This document shows positions 16,516 to 24,607 of a DNA stretch of 35,836 bases, piece by piece. Position 1 is the stretch's first letter. Every line of letters starts with the position of its first letter. This DNA is from Nitrospira sp. (GTDB lineage Bacteria > Nitrospirota > Nitrospiria > Nitrospirales > Nitrospiraceae), in assembly GCA_016873455.1 (NCBI GenBank), contig VGXE01000017.1, positions 1 to 35,836 on the forward strand, given 5' to 3'. The notes below the pieces were generated by a model that saw nothing but the letters and a program-made list of their open reading frames with translations, was not told where the DNA came from and searched no databases. Position numbers and translations under genes: made by a program.

Positions 16516-16611
16516 CAGGCCTGACGCCGACGGTTTCTCGGCTGTGGGGCAGACGCACATTACACTATTCAGGGAGCAGAGCACTGCAAGAAGAGCAGAG
16601 TGGGGACGGCC

Positions 16612-16869
16612 CTAACCGGCTTGATGTAGCGGAATCCCTTCTTCAATCAACATCACCGGAATCCCTTCCCTGATCGGATACAGAATAGTCTGATCGGCGC
16701 GGATCAAGCCTCCGTCCATCTGTTCAGAGACCGTCTTCGTCGCTTTGTTCTTTAACACCCCTCGTGCCGCAGCCTCATTTAGTTGACTGACGAGGGTGGC
16801 ATCGGCAAGTGTAACGGGTTGCTTCGTCTCGGGACAGCAGAGAATTGCGAGAAGCTCCTTGTCGATCAT
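16612..16869 (-). CDS. Trm112-like small protein (UPF0434 type)
   Basis: This 85-residue protein belongs to the Trm112/YcaR group: it begins MIDKELLAILCCPETKQPV, continues to LIRADQTILYPIREGIPVML and ends soon after. Bacterial members are small, and in eukaryotes and archaea relatives activate methyltransferases that modify tRNA and release factors. Of the usual CPxC...C zinc ligands only CC near residue 11-12 is visible, so the zinc site seems degenerate. It is slightly longer than the usual 60-70 residues because of an insert around 24-50. It reads leftward in isolation, divergent from the DUF502 gene. The class assignment is confident, the biological role is not. Confidence 0.82.
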   Translation of the reverse strand: MIDKELLAILCCPETKQPVTLADATLVSQLNEAAARGVLKNKATKTVSEQMDGGLIRADQTILYPIREGIPVMLIEEGIPLHQAG

Positions 16870-17037
16870 AATCGCACCGATCCTTCCGTTGCCATTATCT
16901 ATTTTCTGTAATACGCCGTATCAACCAACTAAATTGATCATAAGATACGCCACTCCGGAGCGCAAGCCAAGTTTCGCACAATCCTCCCATTGCCTGCCTC
17001 AAGTCTGATACACTCCCCGCACGACGTACACCTCGCC

Positions 17038-17643
17038 ATGACCACGATGCTTTGGAAAACCTTTCTCGCAGGAATCGCGATTCTGGTCCCAACGTGGGCG
17101 ACCGTCTTGATTCTCTGGACACTCTTTACCGCCCTCGATAACGTCGTGGGCAGCCACATGTCCGATCCCATTCCCGGCATAGGATTCCTGCTGCTCCTCG
17201 GTCTTCTCATCATCAGCGGCATCGTGACCGACCATGTGATCGGCCATCGTTTGATGAGGCGCTTGGAGGAACGACTTGAGCGTATCCCCCTCGTTCAGAG
17301 TATCTATCTCACGTTAAAAGGGATGACAGATGTACTCAATTTCCGGTCGCGATTCGGCAAAAGCACCGTCGTGGCCTTCCCTTTTCCCCGTGACGGATTG
17401 TGGGCCCTTGGTTTTGTGATGGGGGTGGCGCCTCAGGCCATCCAAGTTGCACCGACTGCCAACTTATTGATGGTCTTTGTGCCGACCGCCATCCATCCGT
17501 TTACAGGCTACCTCGCCTTCATTCCGGAACAGCAGGTGAAGCCGATCAACCTGCCTCCGGAGGATGCCATGAAATTGGAATTCTCCGCAGGCTTCTACAA
17601 AGCGCGAACCGGTTGGCTCAATGTCCCGACCTCCCATCCCTAA
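17038..17643 (+). CDS. DUF502-family inner-membrane protein
   Basis: The 201-residue protein has two membrane helices (about 5-27, LWKTFLAGIAILVPTWATV; about 42-62, IGFLLLLGLLIISGIV) and a soluble C-terminal domain of 130 residues with the family signatures RLEERLERIPLVQSIYLTLKG and VFVPTAIHPFTGYLAFIPE. DUF502 proteins are widespread but lack a firm function; plant relatives (COV type) influence vascular patterning. I start at ATG 17038, where the membrane helix begins; a start at 16990 adds residues without family similarity. The gene overlaps the following GNAT by 23 bases, so the two are probably co-transcribed. Confidence 0.85.
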   Translation: MTTMLWKTFLAGIAILVPTWATVLILWTLFTALDNVVGSHMSDPIPGIGFLLLLGLLIISGIVTDHVIGHRLMRRLEERLERIPLVQSIYLTLKGMTDVLNFRSRFGKSTVVAFPFPRDGLWALGFVMGVAPQAIQVAPTANLLMVFVPTAIHPFTGYLAFIPEQQVKPINLPPEDAMKLEFSAGFYKARTGWLNVPTSHP

Positions 17644-18160
17644 TGTGTCTATGCCGTCGACCCCACACATCCACGTCAGACAGGCTGGACCACCGGATGC
17701 CGATCTCTTGGTCGGCTTTAGCGCCGCCATGGCAAAGGAAACGGAAGACCGGCAGCTCGATCTCGCCAGGCTTCACGAAGGGACGCGGAGCTTGTTGGCC
17801 GCCTCCGAGCGAGGATTCTTTATCCTCGCTGAACTTGAAGAAGGCGGTTTCCGTCGCCCCGTTGGGCAACTGATGATTACGTTTGAGTGGAGCGACTGGC
17901 GGAACGGAACCTTCTGGTGGGTGCAGAGTGTGTATGTCGATCCTGTCTGGCGACGACAAGGGGTCTATCGGTCCATGCATGCCCATATTGTGTCCAAAGC
18001 GAAGGCCGATCCAAGCGTGTGTGGGATCAGACTGTACGTTGACCGACACAACCAGACCGCACAGAGTGTGTACCAGCGTGTTGGACTGGCCCCGTCTGGA
18101 TATTGGGTCTTTGAACAGGATTTTGTACTCGAGAAGCGACCATTCTTTCGGATGGATTGA
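17621..18160 (+). CDS. GNAT-family N-acetyltransferase
   Basis: This 179-residue acetyltransferase would move acetyl from acetyl-CoA to an amino group of an unknown substrate. The acetyl-CoA-binding motif A is seen at about 107-125 (VQSVYVDPVWRRQGVYRSM) and motif B as LYVDRHNQTAQSVYQRVGL. It is of usual length. The first start overlaps DUF502 by 23 bases; M11 (MPSTPHIHVRQ) is an alternative that would leave a short gap. The following lipoprotein gene begins 17 bases after its stop with its own AAAGGAG, so all three are probably one transcript. Confidence 0.88.
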   Translation: MSRPPIPNVSMPSTPHIHVRQAGPPDADLLVGFSAAMAKETEDRQLDLARLHEGTRSLLAASERGFFILAELEEGGFRRPVGQLMITFEWSDWRNGTFWWVQSVYVDPVWRRQGVYRSMHAHIVSKAKADPSVCGIRLYVDRHNQTAQSVYQRVGLAPSGYWVFEQDFVLEKRPFFRMD

Positions 18161-18177
18161 ACAACAAAGGAGCAGTC

Positions 18178-18564
18178 ATGAGAGTCATGCGATCTATAGC
18201 GATCATTCTTGCGCTCGGTCTCCTACTCCAAGGTTGTATCGTCAGCCGATGGAGAGTCGGTAATCCAATCGAAGAAGAAAGTCTCAATCAAATCCAAAAG
18301 GGGACTACTGGTCGTGATCAAATCGTGGTCCTGCTTGGGGCGCCAGACCGCATCATTCAAGGAAACGATAAGGAAATATTCCAGTACTACTATTACGATG
18401 CCAAATCACCAGCCCTGTTTCTGGGGTTGTTCAACATCATCACATTCAATGTGAAGAGCGATAACCTCTATGTCTTTCTGGACAAGGGGGGAATTGTCCA
18501 GGATATCGTGTTTGGCAAACGGACCAATACGGTGGAGTTTACGTTGCGTCCATGGGGGAAATAG
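18178..18564 (+). CDS. Lipoprotein with BamE/SmpA-like domain (first of a pair)
   Basis: ATG 18178 is preceded by AAAGGAG at a good distance; an upstream in-frame ATG at 18157 would overlap the GNAT stop and break the signal sequence. The 128-residue protein has a lipoprotein signal with lipobox LLQGC (Cys20). The mature part contains LNQIQKGTTGRDQIVVLLGAPD, the pattern of BamE/SmpA/OmlA small lipoproteins (helix then Gly-x-Pro turn), followed by a beta sheet (FQYYYYDA, LYVFLDKGGIVQDIVFGKRT). It is likely an outer-membrane lipoprotein facing the periplasm. The next gene is a second lipoprotein with the same fold, four bases away. Confidence 0.8.
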   Translation: MRVMRSIAIILALGLLLQGCIVSRWRVGNPIEEESLNQIQKGTTGRDQIVVLLGAPDRIIQGNDKEIFQYYYYDAKSPALFLGLFNIITFNVKSDNLYVFLDKGGIVQDIVFGKRTNTVEFTLRPWGK

Positions 18565-18568
18565 TCAC

Positions 18569-18988
18569 ATGAAACCGTGGGGCTGGTGTCACGCCGTTGT
18601 TGCGCTGGTTTTGTGTCTGACAATTTCCAGCTGTTCGGTACGACGGGTGAATTTCAACGAGCCGATTGCCGGTGATGCCCTTACTTTCATCAAGACCGGC
18701 GAGACCACACTGCAAGAGGTTGTCGATCGGCTGGGGCCTCCGGAGGAAATCGTCACAACGACCGGTCAGTTCATTGCAGAATTCAAGTGGAGCACCACAC
18801 GATCCTCGTCATTGGATTTTGGGCATGTCTTCAAAATCGTGTCCCCTGTGACGCCGTCGATGACCCTTTCTGGAACAGGCATCAACGTTGAGCGTTTCCT
18901 CGTGATCTGTGACGACCGATTAATCGTCCGTTCCTATGCATTTGGGAAAGTGGATGAGCATGCCTTCTTCGAATTCTGGCCATTTTAG
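18569..18988 (+). CDS. Second BamE/SmpA-like lipoprotein
   Basis: This 139-residue lipoprotein has a signal peptide with lipobox ISSC (Cys22) and a mature domain with LTFIKTGETTLQEVVDRLGPPEE, the same helix-turn feature as its upstream neighbour, then strands FIAEFKWSTT and RFLVICDDRLIVRSYAFGK. An ATG at 18569 is only four bases after the preceding stop and gives the signal peptide; a frame upstream is open but would destroy it. The two genes are probably a diverged duplication. A role in outer-membrane assembly is inferred from the fold alone. The gene is followed by an unlinked LOG gene with its own promoter. Confidence 0.78.
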   Translation: MKPWGWCHAVVALVLCLTISSCSVRRVNFNEPIAGDALTFIKTGETTLQEVVDRLGPPEEIVTTTGQFIAEFKWSTTRSSSLDFGHVFKIVSPVTPSMTLSGTGINVERFLVICDDRLIVRSYAFGKVDEHAFFEFWPF

Positions 18989-19020
18989 CCGTAAGGGTGG
19001 TTGATAGGCACCGACCGCAA

Positions 19021-19049
19021 TTGCCGCCAGTCTGTGGCCTCGCTATAAT
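19021..19049 (+). promoter_or_regulatory. Sigma-70 promoter giving a nearly leaderless LOG message
   Basis: TTGCCG (19021-19026) and TATAAT (19044-19049) are 17 bases apart, the optimal spacing. The ATG at 19058 lies at about the expected transcription start, so the message has almost no leader and no ribosome site unless the true start is further in. Confidence 0.72.
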
Positions 19050-19057
19050 GTTGGGCC

Positions 19058-19912
19058 ATGGGGCCGGATTCTTCCGATAAGCTTTCGTCTCGACCACCCG
19101 ACACTGCGCATCCCTCTTACCTCCACGCCTTCAAGGATTCGGAATTTCTCGAACGGGACGAGCTCCGGCCGATTCGGATCGGGCTCGAATTGTTGAAACC
19201 TGAGCTCATCCAACGCGAGGAGCAGATTCACTCAACCATCGTCGTCTTCGGCAGCGCGAGAATCCAGGAGCCGGAGGCTATGGCGCAGGCCTTGCGGAAG
19301 GCCGAGGAGGATAGCGCACGCGCTCCGAACGATCTTGAGCTCCAGCGCAAGGCGGCGATCGCGCGGCGGCAAGTCGCCCTCTCGAAATATTACGATGTGG
19401 CTCGCGAGTTTGGGCGCCTGGTCTCCTCAACCTGCCAAATTGACGGCCGTTGTGACTACGTGGTCGTGACCGGCGGGGGACCCGGCATCATGGAGGCGGC
19501 AAACCGGGGGGCGGCGGATGTCCAGGCCAAATCAATCGGCCTCAATATCACGTTGCCGCACGAACAGCATCCCAATCCCTACATTACCCCGGCGTTGAGC
19601 TTCCAGTTTCGCTATTTCGCCATCAGAAAAATGCATTTTCTCATCAGAGCCAAGGCACTGGTCGCCTTTCCGGGTGGATTCGGGACGCTTGACGAACTGT
19701 TTGAAACCTTGACGCTGTTGCAAACCGGCAAGACCGACCAAGTGATGGTCGTATTGGTCGGCCGTGAATTTTGGGAGAAGCTCGTCAACTGGCAGTGGTT
19801 GGCGGATAACGGGCTGATCTCGCCTGCCGACTTGAATCTCTTTCACTATGCCGAAACGGCCCAGGAAGCCTGGGACCTGATCGCACGCCACAATGGAGTA
19901 CTCCCCCCATGA
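19058..19912 (+). CDS. LOG-family nucleotide-processing protein
   Basis: The 284-residue protein has the LOG fold (lysine decarboxylase-like) known from cytokinin-activating phosphoribohydrolases and bacterial nucleotide monophosphate hydrolases. Signatures seen are VVTGGGPGIMEAANRGA (about 138-154) for nucleotide binding and the PGGFGTLDELFE motif (about 205-216) with the catalytic Glu. The N-terminal 60 residues are unusual: acidic and Pro-rich, ending in ELLKPELIQREEQIHSTIVVFGSARI; a 40-residue helix insert (EEDSARAPNDLELQRKAAIARRQ) lies after that strand. The substrate is probably a purine or pyrimidine nucleotide. It overlaps the next gene by four bases (ATGA). Confidence 0.85.
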   Translation: MGPDSSDKLSSRPPDTAHPSYLHAFKDSEFLERDELRPIRIGLELLKPELIQREEQIHSTIVVFGSARIQEPEAMAQALRKAEEDSARAPNDLELQRKAAIARRQVALSKYYDVAREFGRLVSSTCQIDGRCDYVVVTGGGPGIMEAANRGAADVQAKSIGLNITLPHEQHPNPYITPALSFQFRYFAIRKMHFLIRAKALVAFPGGFGTLDELFETLTLLQTGKTDQVMVVLVGREFWEKLVNWQWLADNGLISPADLNLFHYAETAQEAWDLIARHNGVLPP

Positions 19913-21306
19913 AACTCTCATTTTACGGCGCCGCTCGTTCAGTCACCGGCAGTCGGCATCTGGTCGAAGTCCCAGGGTTCCGCATGTTGTTGGATTGCGG
20001 ACTCTTTCAAGGGCGACGTGAGGAAGCGGCTCGCCGAAATCGTGATTTTGGGTTCGAACCGAAGTCTCTGGGAGCGGTCCTCCTCTCGCATGCGCATATC
20101 GACCATTCCGGCGCCTTGCCCGTGTTGCCGAGGCAGGGGTTTTCAGGGAAGGTCTATCTCACAAGAGCATCGGCCGATCTTGCGGGCATCATGCTCGAAG
20201 ACTCGGCGCGCGTGCAGGAATCCGATTGCCGGTATGTCAACAAACAAGAACGCAGGCGGGGGAAGACCTGTATTCAACCATTGTACGACGGCGACGATGT
20301 ACGGAAGATCGTCCGACGATTTGAGGGCGGGCGCTACGGCGATCAGCTGAAGCTCGCGCCTCGAGTCACCGCGTCGTTTCATGACGCCGGGCACATTTTG
20401 GGGTCGGCCGCCGTCCGCGTAAAGTATGCGGCCCGTGGGACTACCACCACCGTCTTGTTCAGCGGAGACTTGGGGCGATCTCACATGCCCATCCTGCGCG
20501 ATCCCGAACCTCCGCCACCCTGCGACGTGCTCATCCTGGAATCCACCTACGGCGACCGCTTGCACGAACAAGTCGGCGAGGAAATGAAGAAGAAAGCCCA
20601 GGACTTGATCGCACACGCGCGTGAACACAAAAGCAAAATCATTGTCCCGGCCTTCGCCGTTGGCCGTACACAGGAATTGGTCATGCGGATCAAGGAATTG
20701 GTGGGGGAGGGGCGCGTCGATCCCATTCCGATTTATATCGATTCACCGCTGGCCGGCAAAGCCACGGAGGTGTTCAAGCGGCATCCCGAGTGTTATGACG
20801 ACGAAACCATGAGGACGTTTTCGTCCGGCGGCGACGTCTTCGCGTCCCGCTACATCCACTTCGTCTCTTCTCCGGAGGAGAGTAAACGGCTGAACGCGAT
20901 GCGCGGACCCTGTGTCATCATTTCCTCATCGGGCATGTGCGAGGGGGGGCGCATCATTCACCACCTCAAACATGCCATTCAGGACGAGGCGAACGTCATC
21001 GTCTTTGTCGGCTTTCAAGCGGAACATACGTTGGGCCGCAAGCTCGTCGAAGGCTGGGACGTCGTCCCGATCTTCGGTGTCCCGACACCACGGCGCGCGC
21101 AGATCGTCAAATTCAACGGCATGTCGGCCCATGCCGACCGCAACGATCTCCTGGCCTATGTGCGAGCCATCGATCCCCTGCCCAGCACCATCTTCGTCGT
21201 GCATGGCGAAGAAAAGCAGGCCCTCTCCCTGGGCGCAGCGATCCAAGCGGAACATCCGAAGATCGATGTGCGGATTCCCCACCAGGGCAGCACGCATGAA
21301 GTCTAG
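19909..21306 (+). CDS. Beta-CASP metallo-beta-lactamase-fold RNase
   Basis: This 465-residue nuclease belongs to the CPSF73/RNase J-like beta-CASP group that cuts or trims RNA. Zinc ligands are in H61-A-H63-I-D65-H66 (SHAHIDHSG), a further His in DAGHILGSAAV, and Asp in FSGDLG. Beta-CASP motifs follow: SSSGMCEGGR (about 340), with EHTLGR and VVHGEE near the C-terminus. There is no KH or archaeal extension, so it is the short bacterial form. It shares ATGA with the LOG gene and overlaps the next by 11 bases, so all three are translationally linked. Confidence 0.92.
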   Translation: MKLSFYGAARSVTGSRHLVEVPGFRMLLDCGLFQGRREEAARRNRDFGFEPKSLGAVLLSHAHIDHSGALPVLPRQGFSGKVYLTRASADLAGIMLEDSARVQESDCRYVNKQERRRGKTCIQPLYDGDDVRKIVRRFEGGRYGDQLKLAPRVTASFHDAGHILGSAAVRVKYAARGTTTTVLFSGDLGRSHMPILRDPEPPPPCDVLILESTYGDRLHEQVGEEMKKKAQDLIAHAREHKSKIIVPAFAVGRTQELVMRIKELVGEGRVDPIPIYIDSPLAGKATEVFKRHPECYDDETMRTFSSGGDVFASRYIHFVSSPEESKRLNAMRGPCVIISSSGMCEGGRIIHHLKHAIQDEANVIVFVGFQAEHTLGRKLVEGWDVVPIFGVPTPRRAQIVKFNGMSAHADRNDLLAYVRAIDPLPSTIFVVHGEEKQALSLGAAIQAEHPKIDVRIPHQGSTHEV

Positions 21307-22510
21307 CTCTCGGTATGCGGCTCAAGTGGCGCTGGGGGCTTGTCTCGCAGCGGTACTGAGCGGCTGTCTCTCCACGGCGGCGGCAGAATCCACACAAGAG
21401 CGCCAACGAATCCGAAACCTCGGCATCGCCATCGGCCAGTATCCAACAGGGTTGCTCAATGCCATCACCGACGTGGCCGGAGTGAAGGTCGGACATCAGA
21501 CGCTCATACGAGGAGACGGGGCGCTCACACCGGGGCAGGGGCCGGTCAGGACTGGCGTGACGGTGATCATTCCCCGCGACGATGTCTGGCACAAGAAAGT
21601 GCCGGCCGGCGCGTTTGTCCTGAACGGGACCGGTGAGATGACCGGCCTCTCGTGGATCGCGGAATCCGGATTTCTGGAATATCCGATTGCCCTCACGAAC
21701 ACGCTGAACGTTCCACGCGTCGCGAACGGCGTGATGAGCTGGATGATCCAACGATATCCCGAGATTGGCATTACCGACGATACGCTCACACCGGTTGTGG
21801 CAGAGTGCGACGATGGACGGCTGAACGACATTCAGGGACGGCATGTGTCGGAGCAGGACGTGATGGCTGCCCTCGACGGCGCGAGCGGAGGCCCGGTGAC
21901 AGAGGGGTCAGTCGGCGCCGGCACCGGCATGGTGTCTTACGGATTCAAGGGGGGGATCGGCACAGCCTCCAGGAAAGTACCGGACCAAGAAGGCGGATAT
22001 ACCATCGGGGTATTGGTCAATGCCAACCATGGCAGACGGCCTGAACTGATTGTGAGCGGCGTGCCGGTGGGCAAACTGTATGATCCGCAACCCCATGCGC
22101 AGCAACAGTCGCAGGCCCTGTCGCCAGGCCAGAGCGAGGGGTCTATCATCATCATCGTCGCCACCGACGCCCCGTTGGATGCCCGGCAGCTGACCAGACT
22201 GGCCAAGCGGGCCGCGCTCGGTTTGGCCAGGACCGGTTCCACGGCCCGTCACGGGAGCGGCGACTTCATCCTGGCCTTTTCGACCGCCAATGTGATTCCC
22301 CATTATCCGAAAGACGCGACCTTTACCTTGACCCATCTGGCCGATACGCACCTGAATCCGCTCATCTCCGCGACCGTCGAAGCGACGGAAGAAGCGATTC
22401 TGAACGCCCTCGCCATGGCGACGACCGTCGTCGGCAGAGACGGGAATCGAGTGGAAGCGATTGACCTTCATCGGGTGAAAGGCTTCTTGTCTGGCTCGAT
22501 TCGGAATTGA
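21296..22510 (+). CDS. S58-family (DmpA-type) aminopeptidase as a lipoprotein
   Basis: Members of this family cut themselves into two chains to form an aminopeptidase with an N-terminal Ser nucleophile; DmpA releases N-terminal residues from peptides, including D-amino acid esters. The 404-residue protein has a matching C-terminal chain: EGSIIIIVATDAPL with a Gly282-Ser283 bond leaves about 122 residues, similar to DmpA's 125-residue beta chain. Other signatures are ITDVAGVKVGHQTL, VRTGVTVIIPR, FKGGIGTASR and GSGDFILAFST. Residues 1-24 form a lipoprotein signal with LSGC (Cys24), which I have not seen as a usual feature of the family. The ATG at 21296 overlaps the nuclease gene by 11 bases. 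Confidence 0.85.
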   Translation: MKSSSRYAAQVALGACLAAVLSGCLSTAAAESTQERQRIRNLGIAIGQYPTGLLNAITDVAGVKVGHQTLIRGDGALTPGQGPVRTGVTVIIPRDDVWHKKVPAGAFVLNGTGEMTGLSWIAESGFLEYPIALTNTLNVPRVANGVMSWMIQRYPEIGITDDTLTPVVAECDDGRLNDIQGRHVSEQDVMAALDGASGGPVTEGSVGAGTGMVSYGFKGGIGTASRKVPDQEGGYTIGVLVNANHGRRPELIVSGVPVGKLYDPQPHAQQQSQALSPGQSEGSIIIIVATDAPLDARQLTRLAKRAALGLARTGSTARHGSGDFILAFSTANVIPHYPKDATFTLTHLADTHLNPLISATVEATEEAILNALAMATTVVGRDGNRVEAIDLHRVKGFLSGSIRN

Positions 22511-22613
22511 GCGATGATTTCGAACGAGACAGCCGGCCACGGGAACGATAGGCGCTTGCAATTAGGGCGTCCCCCTCGTTATCCTTCAGCCAACCTGTGA
22601 GGAGAAAGAACCG

Positions 22614-22841
22614 GTGAGCGAGTATCAAATCGGCGGTGGGTTGCAACTCCTGACGGCTGTCCAGAAGACCGAAGCCTTCGCCGAGTTCCTCAAATCACGG
22701 ATGGTCCACGCGCTGGAAACTCAGGACCCGACGGAACTGCACTACCTTCTGGCACAAGTCGACGACTACCATTCCTACCTGTGGCGCTACTACAAGAAGT
22801 TGTCACAGGACCGACCCCAACGCATGGATCCGGGTGTTTGA
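22614..22841 (+). CDS. Small helical protein of unknown function
   Basis: The 75-residue protein begins at GTG 22614 after GAGGAGAAAG. It is nearly all helix (LQLLTAVQKTEAFAEFLKSRMVHAL and PTELHYLLAQVDDYHSYLWRYYKKLSQD) with an aromatic C-terminal face, no signal peptide and no cysteine. I recognise no family. It precedes the FIST gene by 26 bases and may be co-transcribed with it. It is probably a partner-binding peptide. Confidence 0.6.
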   Translation: MSEYQIGGGLQLLTAVQKTEAFAEFLKSRMVHALETQDPTELHYLLAQVDDYHSYLWRYYKKLSQDRPQRMDPGV

Positions 22842-22867
22842 CCGCACGAAATAACCTTCGCGCAGCT

Positions 22868-24079
22868 ATGCCGAGTGTCTCTTCTTCATCGTCGTCTCAG
22901 ACCGTTGCGCTACGCTTTGCGACGGCGTTGTCCACACAATCCGATACGGAGAAGGCGGCCGGCGAGCTGGCCGATGAAGTTCGGGCCAAGTTCGGCACGG
23001 CACCGATCGACCTGGCCTGTCTCTTTTTTTCGGCGCACCATGCCGTGCAAGCCGACGTGCTCGCGGCGTCGATCAACCGTTCCCTGCGTCCTCGGTTTCT
23101 TATCGGATGTAGCGGGGAAGGCATCATTGCGGGTGCCGAGGAGCTGGAAACGGCACCGGCCGTCACGCTCTGGGCCGCGTCGTTGCCGGATGTGAGTCTG
23201 GACCCGATTCGCGCGTCGTTCTCACCGACACAGGACCAGTTCCGGTTGTCTGACTGGCCTGATTTCAACGGGGACGATGCTTCGTTGCTCGTGTTGGCCG
23301 ATCCGTTCACCACGCCGGTCCAAGAAGTGCTGAGCCTGCTCGATGACCGGTATCCGGGAGTCAAAGCGATCGGGGGACTTGCCGGTGGGGGACATGGGGC
23401 GGGTGAGAATCGGCTGATCTTCAATCATGAGGTCCTGACCGGTGGGTTGGTAGGGGTGCGGGTCTCGGGTCCCGTGGATATTCGCCCGGTCATTTCACAG
23501 GGGTGCCGGCTGATCGGCGACCGGTTCGTCGTCACCAAAGCCGAGCACAATCTCATTCATGAGCTTGGCGGGGTCCCAGCCCTAGAACGGCTGCAGGCGG
23601 TGTTCGAATCCTTGCCGGAAGAGGACCGGCGTCATGCTCATCGGGCGTTGCATGTCGGCATCGCCATTGATGAACATCGCGATCGGTTCGAGCGGGGGGA
23701 TTTTCTCGTCCGGAACCTGGTCGGCGCCGACCAAACGACCGGAGCCGTTGCCGTCGGCGACATCGTGCAAGAAGGGCAAACCGTGCAATTTCAGCTTCGT
23801 GATGCGCAATCGGCCAGCGAGGACTTGAATGCATTGCTGGCGGCCGACCGCGCTGCGCATCGGCATCCTCCCCTCGGCGCGCTCCTGTTCAGTTGCTGCG
23901 GCAGAGGACGGGGCCTGTTCGGACGACCGCACCACGATGCGACGGCCACGGCGGAACGGCTTGGGGCGATCCCTCTTGCGGGATTCTTCGCGCAAGGCGA
24001 GATCGGACCGGTCGGCGGACGGAATTTTCTGCATGGGTACACGGCGAGCATGGCGCTCTTCGCCGAGCGGGATCGGTAG
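22868..24079 (+). CDS. FIST-domain sensor-like protein
   Basis: The 403-residue protein contains a FIST N region (about 10-210: AAGELADEVRAKFG, LIGCSGEGIIAG, IGGLAGGGH) and a FIST C region (about 220-390: LGGVPALERLQAV, HPPLGALLFSCCGRG, GFFAQGEIGPVGGRNFLHGYTASM). FIST modules are thought to bind small ligands such as amino acids or to anchor signalling proteins. Here no kinase or cyclase is attached, so it is a stand-alone binder. I start at ATG 22868 because the earlier open frame overlaps the upstream gene. It ends 18 bases before the FKBP gene, which has its own strong ribosome site. Confidence 0.88.
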   Translation: MPSVSSSSSSQTVALRFATALSTQSDTEKAAGELADEVRAKFGTAPIDLACLFFSAHHAVQADVLAASINRSLRPRFLIGCSGEGIIAGAEELETAPAVTLWAASLPDVSLDPIRASFSPTQDQFRLSDWPDFNGDDASLLVLADPFTTPVQEVLSLLDDRYPGVKAIGGLAGGGHGAGENRLIFNHEVLTGGLVGVRVSGPVDIRPVISQGCRLIGDRFVVTKAEHNLIHELGGVPALERLQAVFESLPEEDRRHAHRALHVGIAIDEHRDRFERGDFLVRNLVGADQTTGAVAVGDIVQEGQTVQFQLRDAQSASEDLNALLAADRAAHRHPPLGALLFSCCGRGRGLFGRPHHDATATAERLGAIPLAGFFAQGEIGPVGGRNFLHGYTASMALFAERDR

Positions 24080-24097
24080 CTGAGGGAGGAGATCATT

Positions 24098-24526
24098 ATG
24101 ACGTTACTCTATCGTGTCGCACTCATCGCGATGTTAGTCCTGTCATCATCTTTTGGAGTAGGAGGTTCCATGGCCGAGAATACTCAGCAAGTCACCACGC
24201 CATCCGGGCTCAAATATGTCGATCAAGTGGTCGGTACGGGAGACGCAGCCGTGGCCGGCAAGACCGTGAGCGTCCATTACACCGGCTGGTTGGAAAACGG
24301 GAAAAAGTTCGATAGCTCGGTCGATCGTGGGCAACCCTTTTCGTTTCGGCTTGGTGCCGGGAACGTCATTAAGGGCTGGGATGAGGGGGTGGAGGGGATG
24401 AAAGTGGGGGGCAAGCGGAAACTCACGATTCCATCCGATTTGGGCTACGGATCGCGCGGCGCCGGCGGGGTGATTCCACCGAATGCCACGTTGATTTTCG
24501 ACGTAGAGTTACTCGGGATACGTTAA
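24098..24526 (+). CDS. Exported FKBP-type peptidyl-prolyl isomerase
   Basis: The 142-residue protein has an N-terminal signal peptide (about 1-26) and one FKBP domain (about 35-142) with [60 protein letters not shown]. Such isomerases speed folding at prolines, here in the periplasm. It is the single-domain form with no dimerisation segment. GGGAGGAG precedes the ATG. A long inverted repeat follows before gcvT. No odd residues at the active site. Confidence 0.93.
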   Translation: MTLLYRVALIAMLVLSSSFGVGGSMAENTQQVTTPSGLKYVDQVVGTGDAAVAGKTVSVHYTGWLENGKKFDSSVDRGQPFSFRLGAGNVIKGWDEGVEGMKVGGKRKLTIPSDLGYGSRGAGGVIPPNATLIFDVELLGIR

Positions 24527-24544
24527 CAGGCTCCAAGCTAACAA

Positions 24545-24600
24545 GCTGACAGGTCCGATCCGATATACGTGCAAGCTTTCTGGCTTGCGCACTTGTCAGC
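24545..24600 (+). promoter_or_regulatory. Nested inverted repeats immediately before gcvT
   Basis: GCTGACA (24545-24551) pairs with TGTCAGC (24594-24600). Inside, GTGCAAGC (24569-24576) pairs with GCTTGC/GCAC (24583-24592), leaving a small bulge. Only seven bases separate the structure from the gcvT start and no clear Shine-Dalgarno site lies between. It may end the FKBP message or control GcvT translation. It does not look like a glycine riboswitch. Confidence 0.5.
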
Positions 24601-24607
24601 AAGAATC

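Noticed and set aside
20912-21295. Open frame extending the S58 peptidase upstream to 532 residues
   Set aside because: It overlaps the conserved end of the beta-CASP nuclease and reads as Ser/Arg-rich noise; the lipoprotein signal marks the true start at 21296.
24545-24600. Glycine riboswitch before gcvT
   Set aside because: The region is too short and lacks the tandem aptamer pattern; only simple inverted repeats are present.
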